A stretch of DNA of 64,000 bases from Microbispora siamensis (GTDB lineage Bacteria > Actinomycetota > Actinomycetes > Streptosporangiales > Streptosporangiaceae). Both the position numbers and the translations under genes were made by a program. The notes below the pieces were generated by a model. That model saw nothing but the letters and a program-made list of their open reading frames with translations, was not told where the DNA came from and ran no database searches. Of the stretch, positions 34,894 through 43,316 are shown one piece after another; positions within the stretch are counted from its first letter, which is position 1, and each line of letters starts with the position of its first letter. The DNA lies in assembly GCF_016863095.1 (NCBI RefSeq), contig NZ_BOOF01000013.1, positions 186,001 through 250,000 of the forward strand, in the 5' to 3' direction.

Positions 34894-36348
34894 TCAGCGG
34901 GAGGCCGGCCTGCGGCGCTCGTCTCCCCGGCCCGCACCCTGCCGCCCGGCCGGGCGGGCCAGGCCGGAAGGCCGGATGGCAGGGCGCGGCCGGGCCGCGT
35001 TGCCCCCGTCGCCCGACCGCGCCCGCCGCGCCGTGTCGGCCGACCGGCGCATCCGTCCCGCGACGAGGTCGCGCACGCCCCGCGAGACGTGGTCGCTGCG
35101 CCGCCCACCGGGTGCGGACGGAGTCTCGTCTTCCAGCGTGCGGTCGGCCGCCGCGTACCAGCCGGTGACCACCTGTACGGCGAGCGCGGCGAACAGCAGC
35201 CCGAACGGCAGCGCCCACCCGCCGCTCACCTGGTGGAGCAGGCCGAACGTGATCGGCCCGGCGCCCGCGATGAGATATCCGGCGCTCTGCCCGAAGGCCG
35301 ACAGCGCGGCGGTGCCCGCCGCCGTGCGGGTCCGCATGGCCAGCATCGCCAGCGCGAGCGGGAACGTGCCCCCGCCGACGGCCACGAGGATCGACCACGC
35401 CCACAGCGCCTGCCCGGTGAGCAGGCCCGCGAAGCCGGCCGCGTACAGGACGGCGAAGGCGATCACGAGCGGGCGCTGGCCGGACAGCCGGGCCGCCAGC
35501 GCGGGCACCGCCATGGAGACGGGGATCCCGAGCCCGGTGAACACGGCGAGGACCAGGCCGGCCTGGCCGGCGGTGTAGCCGTTGTCCCGCAGCAGCAGCG
35601 GCAGCCAGCCGAACATCACGTACGCGATGAGCGACTGCGAGCCGAAGTATCCGGCCACGGCCCAGGCGAGCCTGCTGCGCAGGAGGCCGTCGGCTCCGGC
35701 CCTCGCGGATGTGTCGCGCCGCTCCGGCTCACCGCGCCTGAGCGCGAGCCACGGAATCGCGGCCACGGCGGCCAGGGCCGCCCACACCCCGAGTGCCACG
35801 TGCCAGTTGCCTCCCGCGGCCTGCTGCACGGGAACGGTCGCGGCGGCGGCGACCATCGTCCCGGCCGCGAGGGCCGTCGAGTAGACGGTGGTCATCGCAC
35901 CCGCCCGCCGGGGGAAGTGCCTCTTGATCAGCGCGGGGATGACGACGTTGCCGACCGCGCCACCGGCCAGCGCGACCGCGCTGGCCGCCATGAACGGCAC
36001 GGCCGAGTCGACGAGGGAGCGCACGGCCTGCCCCGCCGCGAGCAGGACGATCGCGGCCAGCAGCAGCCGGTGCTCCCCCATCCTCCGCGACATGGCCGGC
36101 GTCAGCGCGCCGAACAGGGCGAAGCTCATCACCGGCAGGGTCGTGAGGAGCCCGGTCATCGCCCCCGACAGACCCAGCCCGGCGCTCACCTGGTCGAGGA
36201 CGGTCCCCACGCTGGTCACCGCGGTGCGCAGGTTCAACGCGGCGAGGGCGATGCCCCCGGCGATCAGCCACGCCATCGATCCGCCTTGTGCTCGCAGCAC
36301 GCCCCTCCGCGTCACGACGGCACTCATCGCCGCAACATCTCCCCTCAT
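34894..36348 (-). CDS. MFS transporter, CynX/NimT family
   Basis: A 484-residue transporter with twelve predicted helices. The CynX/NimT-type opening is ALAALNLRTAVTSVGTVLDQV, with AMSRRMGEHRLLLAA in the first cytoplasmic loop. About 85 C-terminal residues after the last helix are basic and Arg/Pro/Gly-rich, longer than usual and probably disordered. ATG 36348 has AGGA 7 bases upstream, and a TATGGT -10-like element lies about 20 bases further up. Family members import or export cyanate, nitroimidazole and similar small compounds; the cargo here is unknown. Confidence 0.85.
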   Translation of the reverse strand: MRGDVAAMSAVVTRRGVLRAQGGSMAWLIAGGIALAALNLRTAVTSVGTVLDQVSAGLGLSGAMTGLLTTLPVMSFALFGALTPAMSRRMGEHRLLLAAIVLLAAGQAVRSLVDSAVPFMAASAVALAGGAVGNVVIPALIKRHFPRRAGAMTTVYSTALAAGTMVAAAATVPVQQAAGGNWHVALGVWAALAAVAAIPWLALRRGEPERRDTSARAGADGLLRSRLAWAVAGYFGSQSLIAYVMFGWLPLLLRDNGYTAGQAGLVLAVFTGLGIPVSMAVPALAARLSGQRPLVIAFAVLYAAGFAGLLTGQALWAWSILVAVGGGTFPLALAMLAMRTRTAAGTAALSAFGQSAGYLIAGAGPITFGLLHQVSGGWALPFGLLFAALAVQVVTGWYAAADRTLEDETPSAPGGRRSDHVSRGVRDLVAGRMRRSADTARRARSGDGGNAARPRPAIRPSGLARPAGRQGAGRGDERRRPASR

Positions 36349-36418
36349 CCGGTCATCCTACGATTGACACCATACCAAAGCCCTCATAGCTCTCATTTGT
36401 TCCCTGCTCCCCGGACCG

Positions 36419-36832
36419 TTACGAGCGCCGGACTCCGCGCAGCAGCCACAGGAGACCGATGACGGGCAGCGCGAGCGGCACGAATCCATACCCGCTGCCG
36501 TATCCGGACCACACGGTGGCCTGCGGGAACGCGGCGGAGTCGGCCAGGCTCAGCGTGCCGACGACCAGCACCCCGGCCAGCTCGACCAGGCAGGCGGCGA
36601 CCGCGACGCGCCGGGCGCCCCGGGCCAGCGCCACCGTGAGCACGATGTAGACCACTCCGGCGAACGCCGACAGCGCGTACGCCAGCGGCGCCTCGGCGAA
36701 TCTCGTGGCGATCTGCACGGCGGCGCGGGAGGTCGCGGCCAGCGCGAAGATCCCGTACACGGCCACGAGCACGCGTCCCGGCCCGGAGCGTACGGCCTCG
36801 CCGCCCCGGTCCTGTCCGGCAGGGGCGCTCAT
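36419..36832 (-). CDS. Small integral membrane protein, unknown function
   Basis: A 137-residue protein with four hydrophobic segments (for example VLVAVYGIFALAATS and LALPVIGLLWLLRG) after a short polar N-terminus. I do not recognise the family with certainty; four-helix proteins of this size are common next to similar ones in actinomycetes. ATG 36832 has a strong GGAGGTGGC upstream and overlaps the stop of a 27-codon mini-ORF by ATGA. It lies in a three-ORF unit with another small membrane protein, which suggests a shared membrane complex. Confidence 0.75.
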   Translation of the reverse strand: MSAPAGQDRGGEAVRSGPGRVLVAVYGIFALAATSRAAVQIATRFAEAPLAYALSAFAGVVYIVLTVALARGARRVAVAACLVELAGVLVVGTLSLADSAAFPQATVWSGYGSGYGFVPLALPVIGLLWLLRGVRRS

Positions 36833-36912
36833 GCCACCTCCTCGCCTTGCGGCTCGGAGTCGCACGAGCGAATCGCGCTGTGTCTATCGATTCGCTCGCT
36901 ACGCTCGCTCAT
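36829..36912 (-). CDS. Repeat-derived 27-residue mini-ORF bridging two membrane-protein genes
   Basis: It starts MSERSERIDRHSAIRS and ends in EEVA. ATG 36912 overlaps the upstream gene stop by ATGA, and its own stop overlaps the next gene start by ATGA. Its DNA contains the inverted repeat GAGCGAATCG/CGATTCGCTC and a GCGAGCGTAGCGAGCGAA unit, which looks like a mobile palindromic repeat captured between the genes. It supplies the ribosome site of the next gene. A functional peptide is doubtful; translational coupling is more likely. Confidence 0.4.
   Translation of the reverse strand: MSERSERIDRHSAIRSCDSEPQGEEVA
36856..36912. repeat. REP-like palindromic element
   Basis: GAGCGAATCG (about 36869-36878) and CGATTCGCTC (about 36891-36900) form a 10-bp stem, next to the direct unit TCGCTCGCTACGCTCGCTCA. 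The structure and location between coupled genes are typical of dispersed actinobacterial palindromic repeats. No second copy was seen in this window. Confidence 0.5.
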
Positions 36913-37262
36913 GCGCCCGCGTTCCAGATCTGCAGCAGCCGCCCGGTCATGACGGCCACGGTGAAGGCGGCCACGGCGATGACCCCCGGCCCCCAGCGCG
37001 TACGCTCCGCCCGGCCCCACCACATGGCGGCGGGCGGGATCACCACGGTGCCCGCCAGGTAGCCGATGAAGGTCGCCTTCTCCACCACGTGGCCGAGCCC
37101 GGCGAGCGCGAAGCCCGCCTGCGCGAGCACGGCGAGCTCCAGCAGTCCCAGCCCGGCCAGCAGCACCGGCCCCATCGGCCGGTCCCGTACGGCGGTGACG
37201 ACACCGACGAGCGCCATCAGCAGAGCGGCGCCGATCAACCAGCCCGAATAGGCGCCGTTCAT
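36909..37262 (-). CDS. Small integral membrane protein, unknown function
   Basis: A 117-residue protein with four predicted helices (SGWLIGAALLMALVGVVTAV, VLLAGLGLLELAVLAQAGF, TFIGYLAGTVVIPPAAMWW, GVIAVAAFTVAVMTG). ATG 37262 follows a weak GAGCG; a longer in-frame reading to 37331 would add a charged leader and is less likely. It resembles conserved actinobacterial membrane proteins without assigned function. It is the first gene of the three-ORF unit and its stop overlaps the mini-ORF start. Confidence 0.75.
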   Translation of the reverse strand: MNGAYSGWLIGAALLMALVGVVTAVRDRPMGPVLLAGLGLLELAVLAQAGFALAGLGHVVEKATFIGYLAGTVVIPPAAMWWGRAERTRWGPGVIAVAAFTVAVMTGRLLQIWNAGA

Positions 37263-37337
37263 GCCGCGCTCAGGGCGGGGGTCGCAGACATGGCCAGTAG
37301 CGTATCGGCCCGTACACCCGCCCTGCCGCACGGCCCG

Positions 37338-38432
37338 CTAGCGCTGCCGGGTCTCCGCGAGCAGCAGGTCGACCGCGTCCTCCGGCTTCCCGTTGACCGC
37401 GTACGCCCCCCGCTGGCGCGAGGCGGAGCTGCCCCGGCGCAGCGCGGCGTCGGCGAGCTCGGAGACGATCTCCCAGTCGCCCAGCTTCTCCAGGGTCGGC
37501 CGCAGCTCCTCCAGCATCCAGGTGATGAGCCGCGGGGCCGGCACGGGCCGGCTCGTCACCGGCGACAGCAGATCGCCCTCCAGCCCGTCGCGGGCCGCCC
37601 GCCAGTTGGCCGCCCGCAGCAGCGCCAGGCGCTGCTCGCCGACCGGCGGCTCACCCCGCTCCACGGCTTCCATCTCCCTCGTCATGAGGGCGCGGAAGAG
37701 TCCGGCGAGGAGCACCACATCGTCGGCGAGCGGGCAGGAGTCGCAGATGCGCATCTCCACCGTCGGCACGTGGGCGCTGAGCCGCAGGTCGAAGTAGACC
37801 ATGCCCTGGTCCTCGATGACGCCGGACGCCACCAGGTCCTCGGCCGTCCTGTCATACTCGGCGGCGTCGGCGAACGGGCCGAGCGGGCCCGCCGTCGGCC
37901 AGCGCTGCCAGGTCAGCGCCCGGCTGCTGGCATACCCGCTGTCCTCGTCCATCCAGTAGGGCGAGCTGGCGCTGAGCGCGAGCAGCGGGGGGAGCCACGC
38001 CTCCACGCGCTGGGCGGCGAGCACCGCCACGTCCCTGTCGTCGATCTCCACGTGCACCTGCGCCCCGCAGATGAGCTGCTCCTGGGCGAGGAACCGGTAG
38101 GACTCCGACAGGTACTCGTAGCGCTCCCCGGGCGTGAACGTGTAGCCCTCGATGCCGGTGATCGGGGTCGTGCCGGAGGCGATCACGCCCACTCCCAGCG
38201 GCTCGCCGGCCGACACGAGCGCCTGGCGCAGCCGCACGATCTCGGCCCGCACGTCACCCAAGTCCTCCATCGGGGTGCTGTTGGTCTCCACCACCGACCG
38301 CTGCAGTTCGGCCGCGAACCCCTCGTCCGGCAGCCGCTCCAGCATCGACTCCGCCAGCGGCGTCAGCCGCCGGGTCTCGAGATCGACGACAAGGAACTCC
38401 TCTTCAACGCCGACAGGCCGTCTCTTCGTCAT
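37338..38432 (-). CDS. Carboxylate-amine ligase, YbdK/GCS2 family
   Basis: A 364-residue enzyme of the glutamate-cysteine ligase type 2 superfamily. The signature VGVEEEFLVVD at the N-terminus supplies metal-binding glutamates. GAQVHVEIDDRD, TVEMRICDSC and AARDGLEGDL are further family segments. YbdK proteins form weak gamma-glutamyl bonds; the physiological role in mycothiol-making actinomycetes is unclear. ATG 38432 is followed immediately by the conserved motif. It stands alone, divergent from the DyP peroxidase. Confidence 0.88.
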   Translation of the reverse strand: MTKRRPVGVEEEFLVVDLETRRLTPLAESMLERLPDEGFAAELQRSVVETNSTPMEDLGDVRAEIVRLRQALVSAGEPLGVGVIASGTTPITGIEGYTFTPGERYEYLSESYRFLAQEQLICGAQVHVEIDDRDVAVLAAQRVEAWLPPLLALSASSPYWMDEDSGYASSRALTWQRWPTAGPLGPFADAAEYDRTAEDLVASGVIEDQGMVYFDLRLSAHVPTVEMRICDSCPLADDVVLLAGLFRALMTREMEAVERGEPPVGEQRLALLRAANWRAARDGLEGDLLSPVTSRPVPAPRLITWMLEELRPTLEKLGDWEIVSELADAALRRGSSASRQRGAYAVNGKPEDAVDLLLAETRQR

Positions 38433-38576
38433 GACCGATCACTACCCCGGTGGTGCGGAATAGGCCTGACCTGGCCCATCGCGTATGGGCAAAGTCGAAG
38501 CGCGCCGAACTTTTTCCGTGGATGATGGCTCTTATCGGTTGGGGCCCGACATTTCCACTACGGGGAAGGAATCGAC

Positions 38577-39962
38577 ATGCCGGTCGACCTGTCCAACGGC
38601 AAGCCGCTCGCGTGGGACTCGGCGAAACTCGACGCCGACACCAAGGCCATGCTCGACAACCTGCAGCCGAACATCCTGCAGGCGCACGTGAGGGAAAGCA
38701 TGTCCCTGCTGCTCGTGCACTTCGGCGACGGCCCGGACGGCAGGCGCTTCCTGCGCTCCCTCGTCCCGCTCATGAAATCGGCCAGGAAGCACCTGGAGGA
38801 GGTCCGCGAGTTCAACCGCTCGAAGAAAACCGGCACGCCGTACGTAGGCGTCGGTATCAGCAAAATCGGCTATCTGAAACTGGGCGACTCCACCACCAAA
38901 TTCACCGACAACGCGTTCAAGTCGGGGATGAAGCGGCGCAAGGACACGTTGAGCGATCCGGCGGTCGGTGCCTGGGAGAAGCACTACCAGGAGGAGATCC
39001 ACGCGATCGTGCTGATCGGCGACGCCACGCCCGAACCGGTCGCCGCCACCCGTGAGCGGGTCCTCGCGCTGCTGCCGAAGACCGCGAAGATCGTCGGCGA
39101 GGAGAAGGGCGAGGGCCTGCGCGACGCCCAGGGCCGAGGCATCGAGCACTTCGGATACGTGGACGGCCGCAGCCAGCCGCTGTTCCTCGCCGACCAGGTG
39201 GCCGCCGAGTCCGGCACCAACTGGAACCCGTTCTTCCCGCTGAGCCACGTGCTCGTCCCCGACCCCCTCGCTCCCCACCCGAGCCGGCACTTCGGCAGTT
39301 ACCTCGTCCTGCGCAAGCTGGAGCAGAACGTCCGCGCGTTCCGCGAGGCCGAGGAGGCCCTCGCCGACGCGCTCGGCCTGAAGGGCGACGACCGGCCGCT
39401 CGCGGGCGCGATGCTGGTGGGCCGGTTCCGCAACGGCACGCCGCTGCGGCTGCACGGCAAGCCGAGCTCCGAGGGCCACCCGGTGCAGAACGACTTCAGC
39501 TACCGCGACGACCCCGGGTCCAAGTGCCCGGTCAGCGCGCACATCCGCAAGGCCAACCCTCGGGACTCGCGGGACGGCGGGCTGGAGCGCACACTCGGCG
39601 TCATGATGGCCCGGCGCGGCCAGACGTACGGCAGGCGCAGCGACAGGCCGTGGGACGACGCCCCCGCGGCGACCCGGCCGACCGGCGGGGTCGGCCTGCT
39701 GTTCATGGCGTTCAACTCCAGCCTGCAGAACCAGTTCGAGTTCACCCAGCAGAGCTGGGCCGACAACGCCGACTTCCCCGCCCAGGGCACCGGTCACGAC
39801 CCGGTGATCGGCCAGGGCAAGCGGGACGTCAAGGTGCGCTACCCGAAGGCGTGGGGCAGCACGAAGCTCAGCGGTCCCCAGCACCAGGTTCCCCAGACCG
39901 TGACGATGAAGGGCGGCGAGTACTTCTTCATGCCGTCGCTCGCCTACCTCAAGAGCCTGTGA
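38577..39962 (+). CDS. Dye-decolorizing (DyP-type) heme peroxidase
   Basis: A 461-residue peroxidase. The distal GXXDG motif is GYVDGRSQP (about residue 197), and the proximal heme histidine is likely in SAHIRKANPR (about 322). No Tat or Sec signal and no encapsulin-targeting tail are visible, so the enzyme is probably cytoplasmic, in a long DyP subfamily. ATG 38577 follows GGAAGGAATCGAC, a good ribosome site. It may act on phenolic or other bulky electron donors with peroxide. The neighbours do not reveal a pathway. Confidence 0.9.
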   Translation: MPVDLSNGKPLAWDSAKLDADTKAMLDNLQPNILQAHVRESMSLLLVHFGDGPDGRRFLRSLVPLMKSARKHLEEVREFNRSKKTGTPYVGVGISKIGYLKLGDSTTKFTDNAFKSGMKRRKDTLSDPAVGAWEKHYQEEIHAIVLIGDATPEPVAATRERVLALLPKTAKIVGEEKGEGLRDAQGRGIEHFGYVDGRSQPLFLADQVAAESGTNWNPFFPLSHVLVPDPLAPHPSRHFGSYLVLRKLEQNVRAFREAEEALADALGLKGDDRPLAGAMLVGRFRNGTPLRLHGKPSSEGHPVQNDFSYRDDPGSKCPVSAHIRKANPRDSRDGGLERTLGVMMARRGQTYGRRSDRPWDDAPAATRPTGGVGLLFMAFNSSLQNQFEFTQQSWADNADFPAQGTGHDPVIGQGKRDVKVRYPKAWGSTKLSGPQHQVPQTVTMKGGEYFFMPSLAYLKSL

Positions 39963-39978
39963 TCCTCCGGCGCTCGCG

Positions 39979-40181
39979 TCAGGCGCGGGAGCAGCCGACG
40001 TAGACGTTCCGGGCCCGGTAGTAGGTGCTCACGCTCGGGCCCGGAGAGCCGGACGAGTCCTCCATCTGGAGGTTGATGATCAGCCACATCGGCTTGCCGA
40101 CGAAGCCGCGGGCGTGGTGGACGGCCTTCCACTGGCCGTCGATGTAGTAGTGGATGTCCACGTCCGTGGCGCTCTGGTGTG
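39979..40181 (-). pseudogene. C-terminal remnant of a GH16-like carbohydrate-active protein, cut at tRNA-Ala
   Basis: The last 66 codons of an open frame end at TGA 39979 with no start of its own. It contains HYYIDGQWKAVHH and GKPMWLIINLQMEDSSGSPG, then ARNVYVGCSR. This resembles the last strands of GH16-type jelly-roll enzymes (a Y-x-DG strand, P-M-x-LIINLQ, then a final x-V-Y-V strand). The frame continues without homology into the 3' end of the tRNA gene at 40182, so the front of the gene has been lost, probably in an integration or deletion at the tRNA. The family call is moderate. Confidence 0.55.
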
Positions 40182-40254
40182 TGGAGCTATGGGGACTCGA
40201 ACCCCAGACCCCCTCCATGCCATGGAGGTGCGCTACCAGCTGCGCTATAGCCCC
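40182..40254 (-). tRNA. tRNA-Ala (anticodon GGC), second copy
   Basis: A 73-nucleotide cloverleaf identical to the copy at 8403-8475 except for two paired changes in the anticodon stem (CCTCC/GGAGG instead of CTTCC/GGAAG). The G3-U70 identity pair and the GGC anticodon are kept. CCA is not encoded; the sequence after the discriminator is CACACC, unlike the first copy. Confidence 0.96.
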
Positions 40255-40345
40255 TTGCCACCGCTCCGGGTGCTCCCGGCGCGGCGCTCGGAGAGCATAT
40301 AGGTATGCCCTTCCGTTTACCTAATCGTCACCGGTCACAGGCGTC

Positions 40346-40981
40346 TCAGCCGTCCGCGGTGGCGGCGGGGCTGTCGTCGCTGCTGATCGGCTCGGGCAGC
40401 GTGCCCGCGTTGTGCTCCAGCAGGCGCCAGCCGCGACGGCCCTCCTCCAGCACCGACCACGAGCAGTTGCCCAGGCTGCCGAGCGCCGACCACAGCTCCT
40501 GCGGCAGCCCGAGCAGCCGGCAGATGCCGAGCCGCAGCGCGGCTCCGTGCGAGGCGACGACCAGCAGGCCGTCGTCGTCCAGGCGGGACGCCCAGCGCCC
40601 GATCGCTTCGGCGACACGGTCGGCGACGTGCGCCACATCCTCGCCGCCGGGGGCCTCCCACGCCTCGTACTCGACCGGCCAGCCCGCCCTGATCTCGTCG
40701 CGGGTCAGGCCCTCCCACTCGCCGCCGCCGCGCTCGCGCAGGTCCTTGTCCACGGCGACGTCGAGACCGGTGAGCCGGCCGAGGGCCGCGGCGGTGTCGT
40801 ACGCGCGCCGCAGGTCCGAGGAGACGAGCATGGTCGGCCGCAGCGCCGCGAGCAGGGAGGCGGCCCGGGCCGCCTGCGCGACGCCGGTCTCGTCCAATGC
40901 GATGTCGGTGTGTCCCTGGAAACGCTTCTCGACGTTCCACAGCGTCTGCCCGTGCCGCAGGCAGACGACGCGACGGCTCAT
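40346..40981 (-). CDS. Histidine phosphatase family protein (phosphoglycerate-mutase fold)
   Basis: A 211-residue phosphatase. The catalytic RHG is in VVCLRHGQTLWNVEKRF, and the second histidine is in VVASHGAALRLG. The acid residue lies in LRERGGGEWEGLT. The ATG at 40981 sits directly before the motif and 25 bases after rsfS. In actinobacteria this gene commonly follows rsfS in the obg-nadD neighbourhood; substrate candidates include phosphosugars or nucleotides, and none can be chosen here. Confidence 0.9.
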   Translation of the reverse strand: MSRRVVCLRHGQTLWNVEKRFQGHTDIALDETGVAQAARAASLLAALRPTMLVSSDLRRAYDTAAALGRLTGLDVAVDKDLRERGGGEWEGLTRDEIRAGWPVEYEAWEAPGGEDVAHVADRVAEAIGRWASRLDDDGLLVVASHGAALRLGICRLLGLPQELWSALGSLGNCSWSVLEEGRRGWRLLEHNAGTLPEPISSDDSPAATADG

Positions 40982-41006
40982 CGCGCCGCCCCGATGATGG
41001 CGTTCG

Positions 41007-41411
41007 TCACCTGGCCGCTCCGTGCCCGCGCTGGGCGGCGACCCGCTTGACGCTCTCCGGCAGCTCGATGGACGGGCAGTCCTTCCAGAGGCGCTCCAGC
41101 GCGTAGAAGTGGCGGTCCTCCTCGTGCTGCACGTGCACCACGATGTCGAGGTAGTCGAGCAGGACCCAGCGGCCCTCCCGCTCGCCCTCACGGCGTACGG
41201 GCTTGGCGTCGGCTTCGACGCGCAGGCGCTCCTCGATCTCGTCGACGACCGCGCGGACCTGCCGGTCGTTGGACGCGGAGCAGAGAAGGAAGGCGTCGGT
41301 GATGACGAGCTGTTCGCTCACGTCGTAGGCGATGATGTCGTCGGCCAGCTTCTCGGCGGCGGCCTCGGCCGCCACCCGCACGAGCTGGATCGATCTCTCG
41401 GATGCTGTCAC
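41007..41411 (-). CDS. rsfS: Ribosome silencing factor RsfS
   Basis: A 134-residue RsfS/Iojap protein that binds ribosomal protein L14 and blocks subunit joining in poor conditions. Family segments: ADDIIAYDVSEQLVITDAFL, RQVRAVVDEIEERL and VLLDYLDIVVHVQHEEDRHFY. The GTG at 41411 has GGAGGA about 12 bases upstream. It precedes the histidine phosphatase. Its usual upstream partner nadD is displaced by an inserted ArsR/MFS pair. Confidence 0.93.
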   Translation of the reverse strand: MTASERSIQLVRVAAEAAAEKLADDIIAYDVSEQLVITDAFLLCSASNDRQVRAVVDEIEERLRVEADAKPVRREGEREGRWVLLDYLDIVVHVQHEEDRHFYALERLWKDCPSIELPESVKRVAAQRGHGAAR

Positions 41412-41542
41412 GATTCGGTTCTGTCCTCCGTTGACGGGCTCTTCCAGGGTGCACATTCCGAGTGCCCCGTACAACCGGCTTTCCCGGGGAGACCCTACCG
41501 GCACACCCTGTCGATTCCGGTGTTATGCCCGGGATCAGGAGT

Positions 41543-42064
41543 TCAACGTCCTTCCGGGCCCATGGATTCCGCCAGCGGAAAGGCGGCGACAGTGGCGCCG
41601 ACCCGGATCGTGCCCGGCGTATGGGGGGCCGCCGCGCCCTCGTGCAGGTCGACGATCGCGGCGAGGATCCTGTCGCGGACGTCGTGCCAGAGCTCGGGAT
41701 CGACCCACAGCTCCGCGTCGGCCGTCACTCCCTCCTCGCCCGCGCGCCGGCGCCCGGCCCGCTCGCGCAGCGACCGCGCCAGCGCCTCGGCGAGCAGCGG
41801 GAAACCGTCCCGCTGCTCGGTCAGCGGCGTCCCTCCCGCCGCCCGGTAGCGGCGCTCCCGGCCGCCGCGCCGGACCCGTACGCCGGCCAGCTCGGCCAGC
41901 CCGGCCTCGTCCAGGCAACGCAGGTGGTGGCTGGCGAGGGCATGCGAGATGCCCAGCTCGCGGGACAGCTCGGCCGCCGACATGGGCGCGCCCCACATCA
42001 GCGAGAGCATGCGCAGCCGCACCGGATGCGCGAGCGCCCTGAGCCTGGGATCCGCCTCCGCCAT
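41543..42064 (-). CDS. ArsR-type winged-helix regulator
   Basis: A 173-residue repressor. The winged helix (about residues 8-80) reads LAHPVRLRMLSLMWGAPMSAAEL and ISHALASHHLRCLDEAGLA. The C-terminal part (SLRERAGRRR..., AELWVDPELWHDVRDRILA) has no cysteine metal site, so it is not a metal sensor of the classic kind. It is divergent from an MFS transporter with a strong inverted repeat between. This is the usual arrangement for an efflux pump repressor. Confidence 0.87.
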   Translation of the reverse strand: MAEADPRLRALAHPVRLRMLSLMWGAPMSAAELSRELGISHALASHHLRCLDEAGLAELAGVRVRRGGRERRYRAAGGTPLTEQRDGFPLLAEALARSLRERAGRRRAGEEGVTADAELWVDPELWHDVRDRILAAIVDLHEGAAAPHTPGTIRVGATVAAFPLAESMGPEGR

Positions 42065-42086
42065 GGCGGAAAGTAAACACCATCAC

Positions 42087-42112
42087 AACCCCCAAGCATT
42101 GACTTGGAGGTT
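42087..42112. promoter_or_regulatory. Inverted-repeat operator between arsR and the MFS gene
   Basis: AACCCCCAAG-N6-CTTGGAGGTT has 10-base arms with one mismatch. It covers the space between the two divergent starts and includes the only ribosome-site-like GGAGG of the MFS gene. Confidence 0.65.
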
Positions 42113-42122
42113 GACTGCCGCG

Positions 42123-43316
42123 ATGATCCCCGGCATGAAAGCCGCTCTCGCCGACCGCAACGCCCGCCGTTATCTGAGCGCCGTCGTGGTCTCCGGTTTC
42201 GGCACCATGGCCATGTCCCTGGTCGCGGGCATCTGGGTGAAGTCGCTGACCGGCTCCGACAGCCTCGCCGGCCTCGCCTCCTTCTGCTTCTGGGCGCCGA
42301 CGGCCGCCGGACCCGTGCTCGGCACGGTGGCCGACGTCCTCGGCCCACGGCCCGTGCTCGTCTGGACCAACGTCGTGATGGGCGCGGTGCTCTGCCTGCT
42401 CTTCCTGGTCCGCTCCCCCGCGCAGGTCTGGCTGCTGTTCGCGGTGCTCCTGCTCTACGGCGTGAGCTTCGTCGTGCTCGACGCGGCGGAGGCGGCCGTC
42501 CTGCCCGCGGCCGTGCCGGAGACGCTGCTGGCCGAGGTCAACGGGCTGCGTATGAGCGCGTCGGAGGGCACCCGCCTCGCCGCGCCCCTGCTGGGCGCCG
42601 GGTTGTTCACCGCCGCGGGCGGCGACGCTGTGGTCGCGCTCGACGCGGCCACCTTCGCGGCCGGCGCCTTGCTGCTCGGCACGCTGCGCCTGCCTGCCGC
42701 ATCCGCCCGGCGCGCCCCCGCGGCGCGTGGCTGGGCGGCCCGGACGGCGGAGGGGGCGCGCTTCCTGTTCCACGACCCGCTCCTGCGCCGCCTCGTGCTG
42801 TCCGGGGCGGCGCTGATGCTGGTCTCCGGCGTCAACGGGGCGGTCGTCTTCGCCGTGGTGGACCACGGCCTGCACCGCGAGCCGGGCTTCACCGGCGTGT
42901 TGTCCGCGATCCAGGGCGGCGGCACGGTCCTCGGCGGCCTGATCGCGGGGCCGTTGCTGCGCCGGGCCGGCGAGGCACGGCTGTCGGCCACCGGAGGGCT
43001 CCTCTTCGCCGCCTCGGTGGCCCTGCGCGCCGCCCCCTGGGAGCCCGTCGTGATGGCGGCGAGCCTGCTGTCGGGGCTGGGGCTGCCCTGGGTGCTGGTC
43101 GCCGCCTTCACCGCCGTACAGCGGATCGCGCCCCGCGACCTGCTGGCCACGGTGTCCGCGACCGCCAACACCGTGCTGTTCGTCCCGACCGCTGTGGGGA
43201 TGGCGCTCGGCGCCGGGCTCCTCGCCCTGGCCTCCTACCGTCCGGTGCTGTACGCGGCGGCGATCGCCGGCGCGCTCGCCGCGGCGTACGGACTTCAGTC
43301 GGCGGGGTCGCGGTAG
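42123..43316 (+). CDS. MFS transporter under ArsR-type control
   Basis: A 397-residue transporter with ten to twelve predicted helices. Its opening, [19 protein letters not shown], and the loop [21 protein letters not shown] are of the MFS_3/enterobactin-exporter-like type. The substrate is unknown; divergence from an ArsR repressor suggests an inducible exporter. Start is ATG 42123 or ATG 42135. Its 3' end overlaps the convergent nadD gene by 22 bases. Confidence 0.85.
   Translation: MIPGMKAALADRNARRYLSAVVVSGFGTMAMSLVAGIWVKSLTGSDSLAGLASFCFWAPTAAGPVLGTVADVLGPRPVLVWTNVVMGAVLCLLFLVRSPAQVWLLFAVLLLYGVSFVVLDAAEAAVLPAAVPETLLAEVNGLRMSASEGTRLAAPLLGAGLFTAAGGDAVVALDAATFAAGALLLGTLRLPAASARRAPAARGWAARTAEGARFLFHDPLLRRLVLSGAALMLVSGVNGAVVFAVVDHGLHREPGFTGVLSAIQGGGTVLGGLIAGPLLRRAGEARLSATGGLLFAASVALRAAPWEPVVMAASLLSGLGLPWVLVAAFTAVQRIAPRDLLATVSATANTVLFVPTAVGMALGAGLLALASYRPVLYAAAIAGALAAAYGLQSAGSR

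Noticed and set aside
38577-39962. DyP peroxidase as encapsulin cargo
   Set aside because: The C-terminus (SLAYLKSL) lacks the usual targeting extension and no encapsulin gene is nearby.
8403-40254. A single mobile island bounded by the two tRNA-Ala genes
   Set aside because: No integrase, transposase or relaxase is present, and the enclosed genes have normal composition and standard operons.
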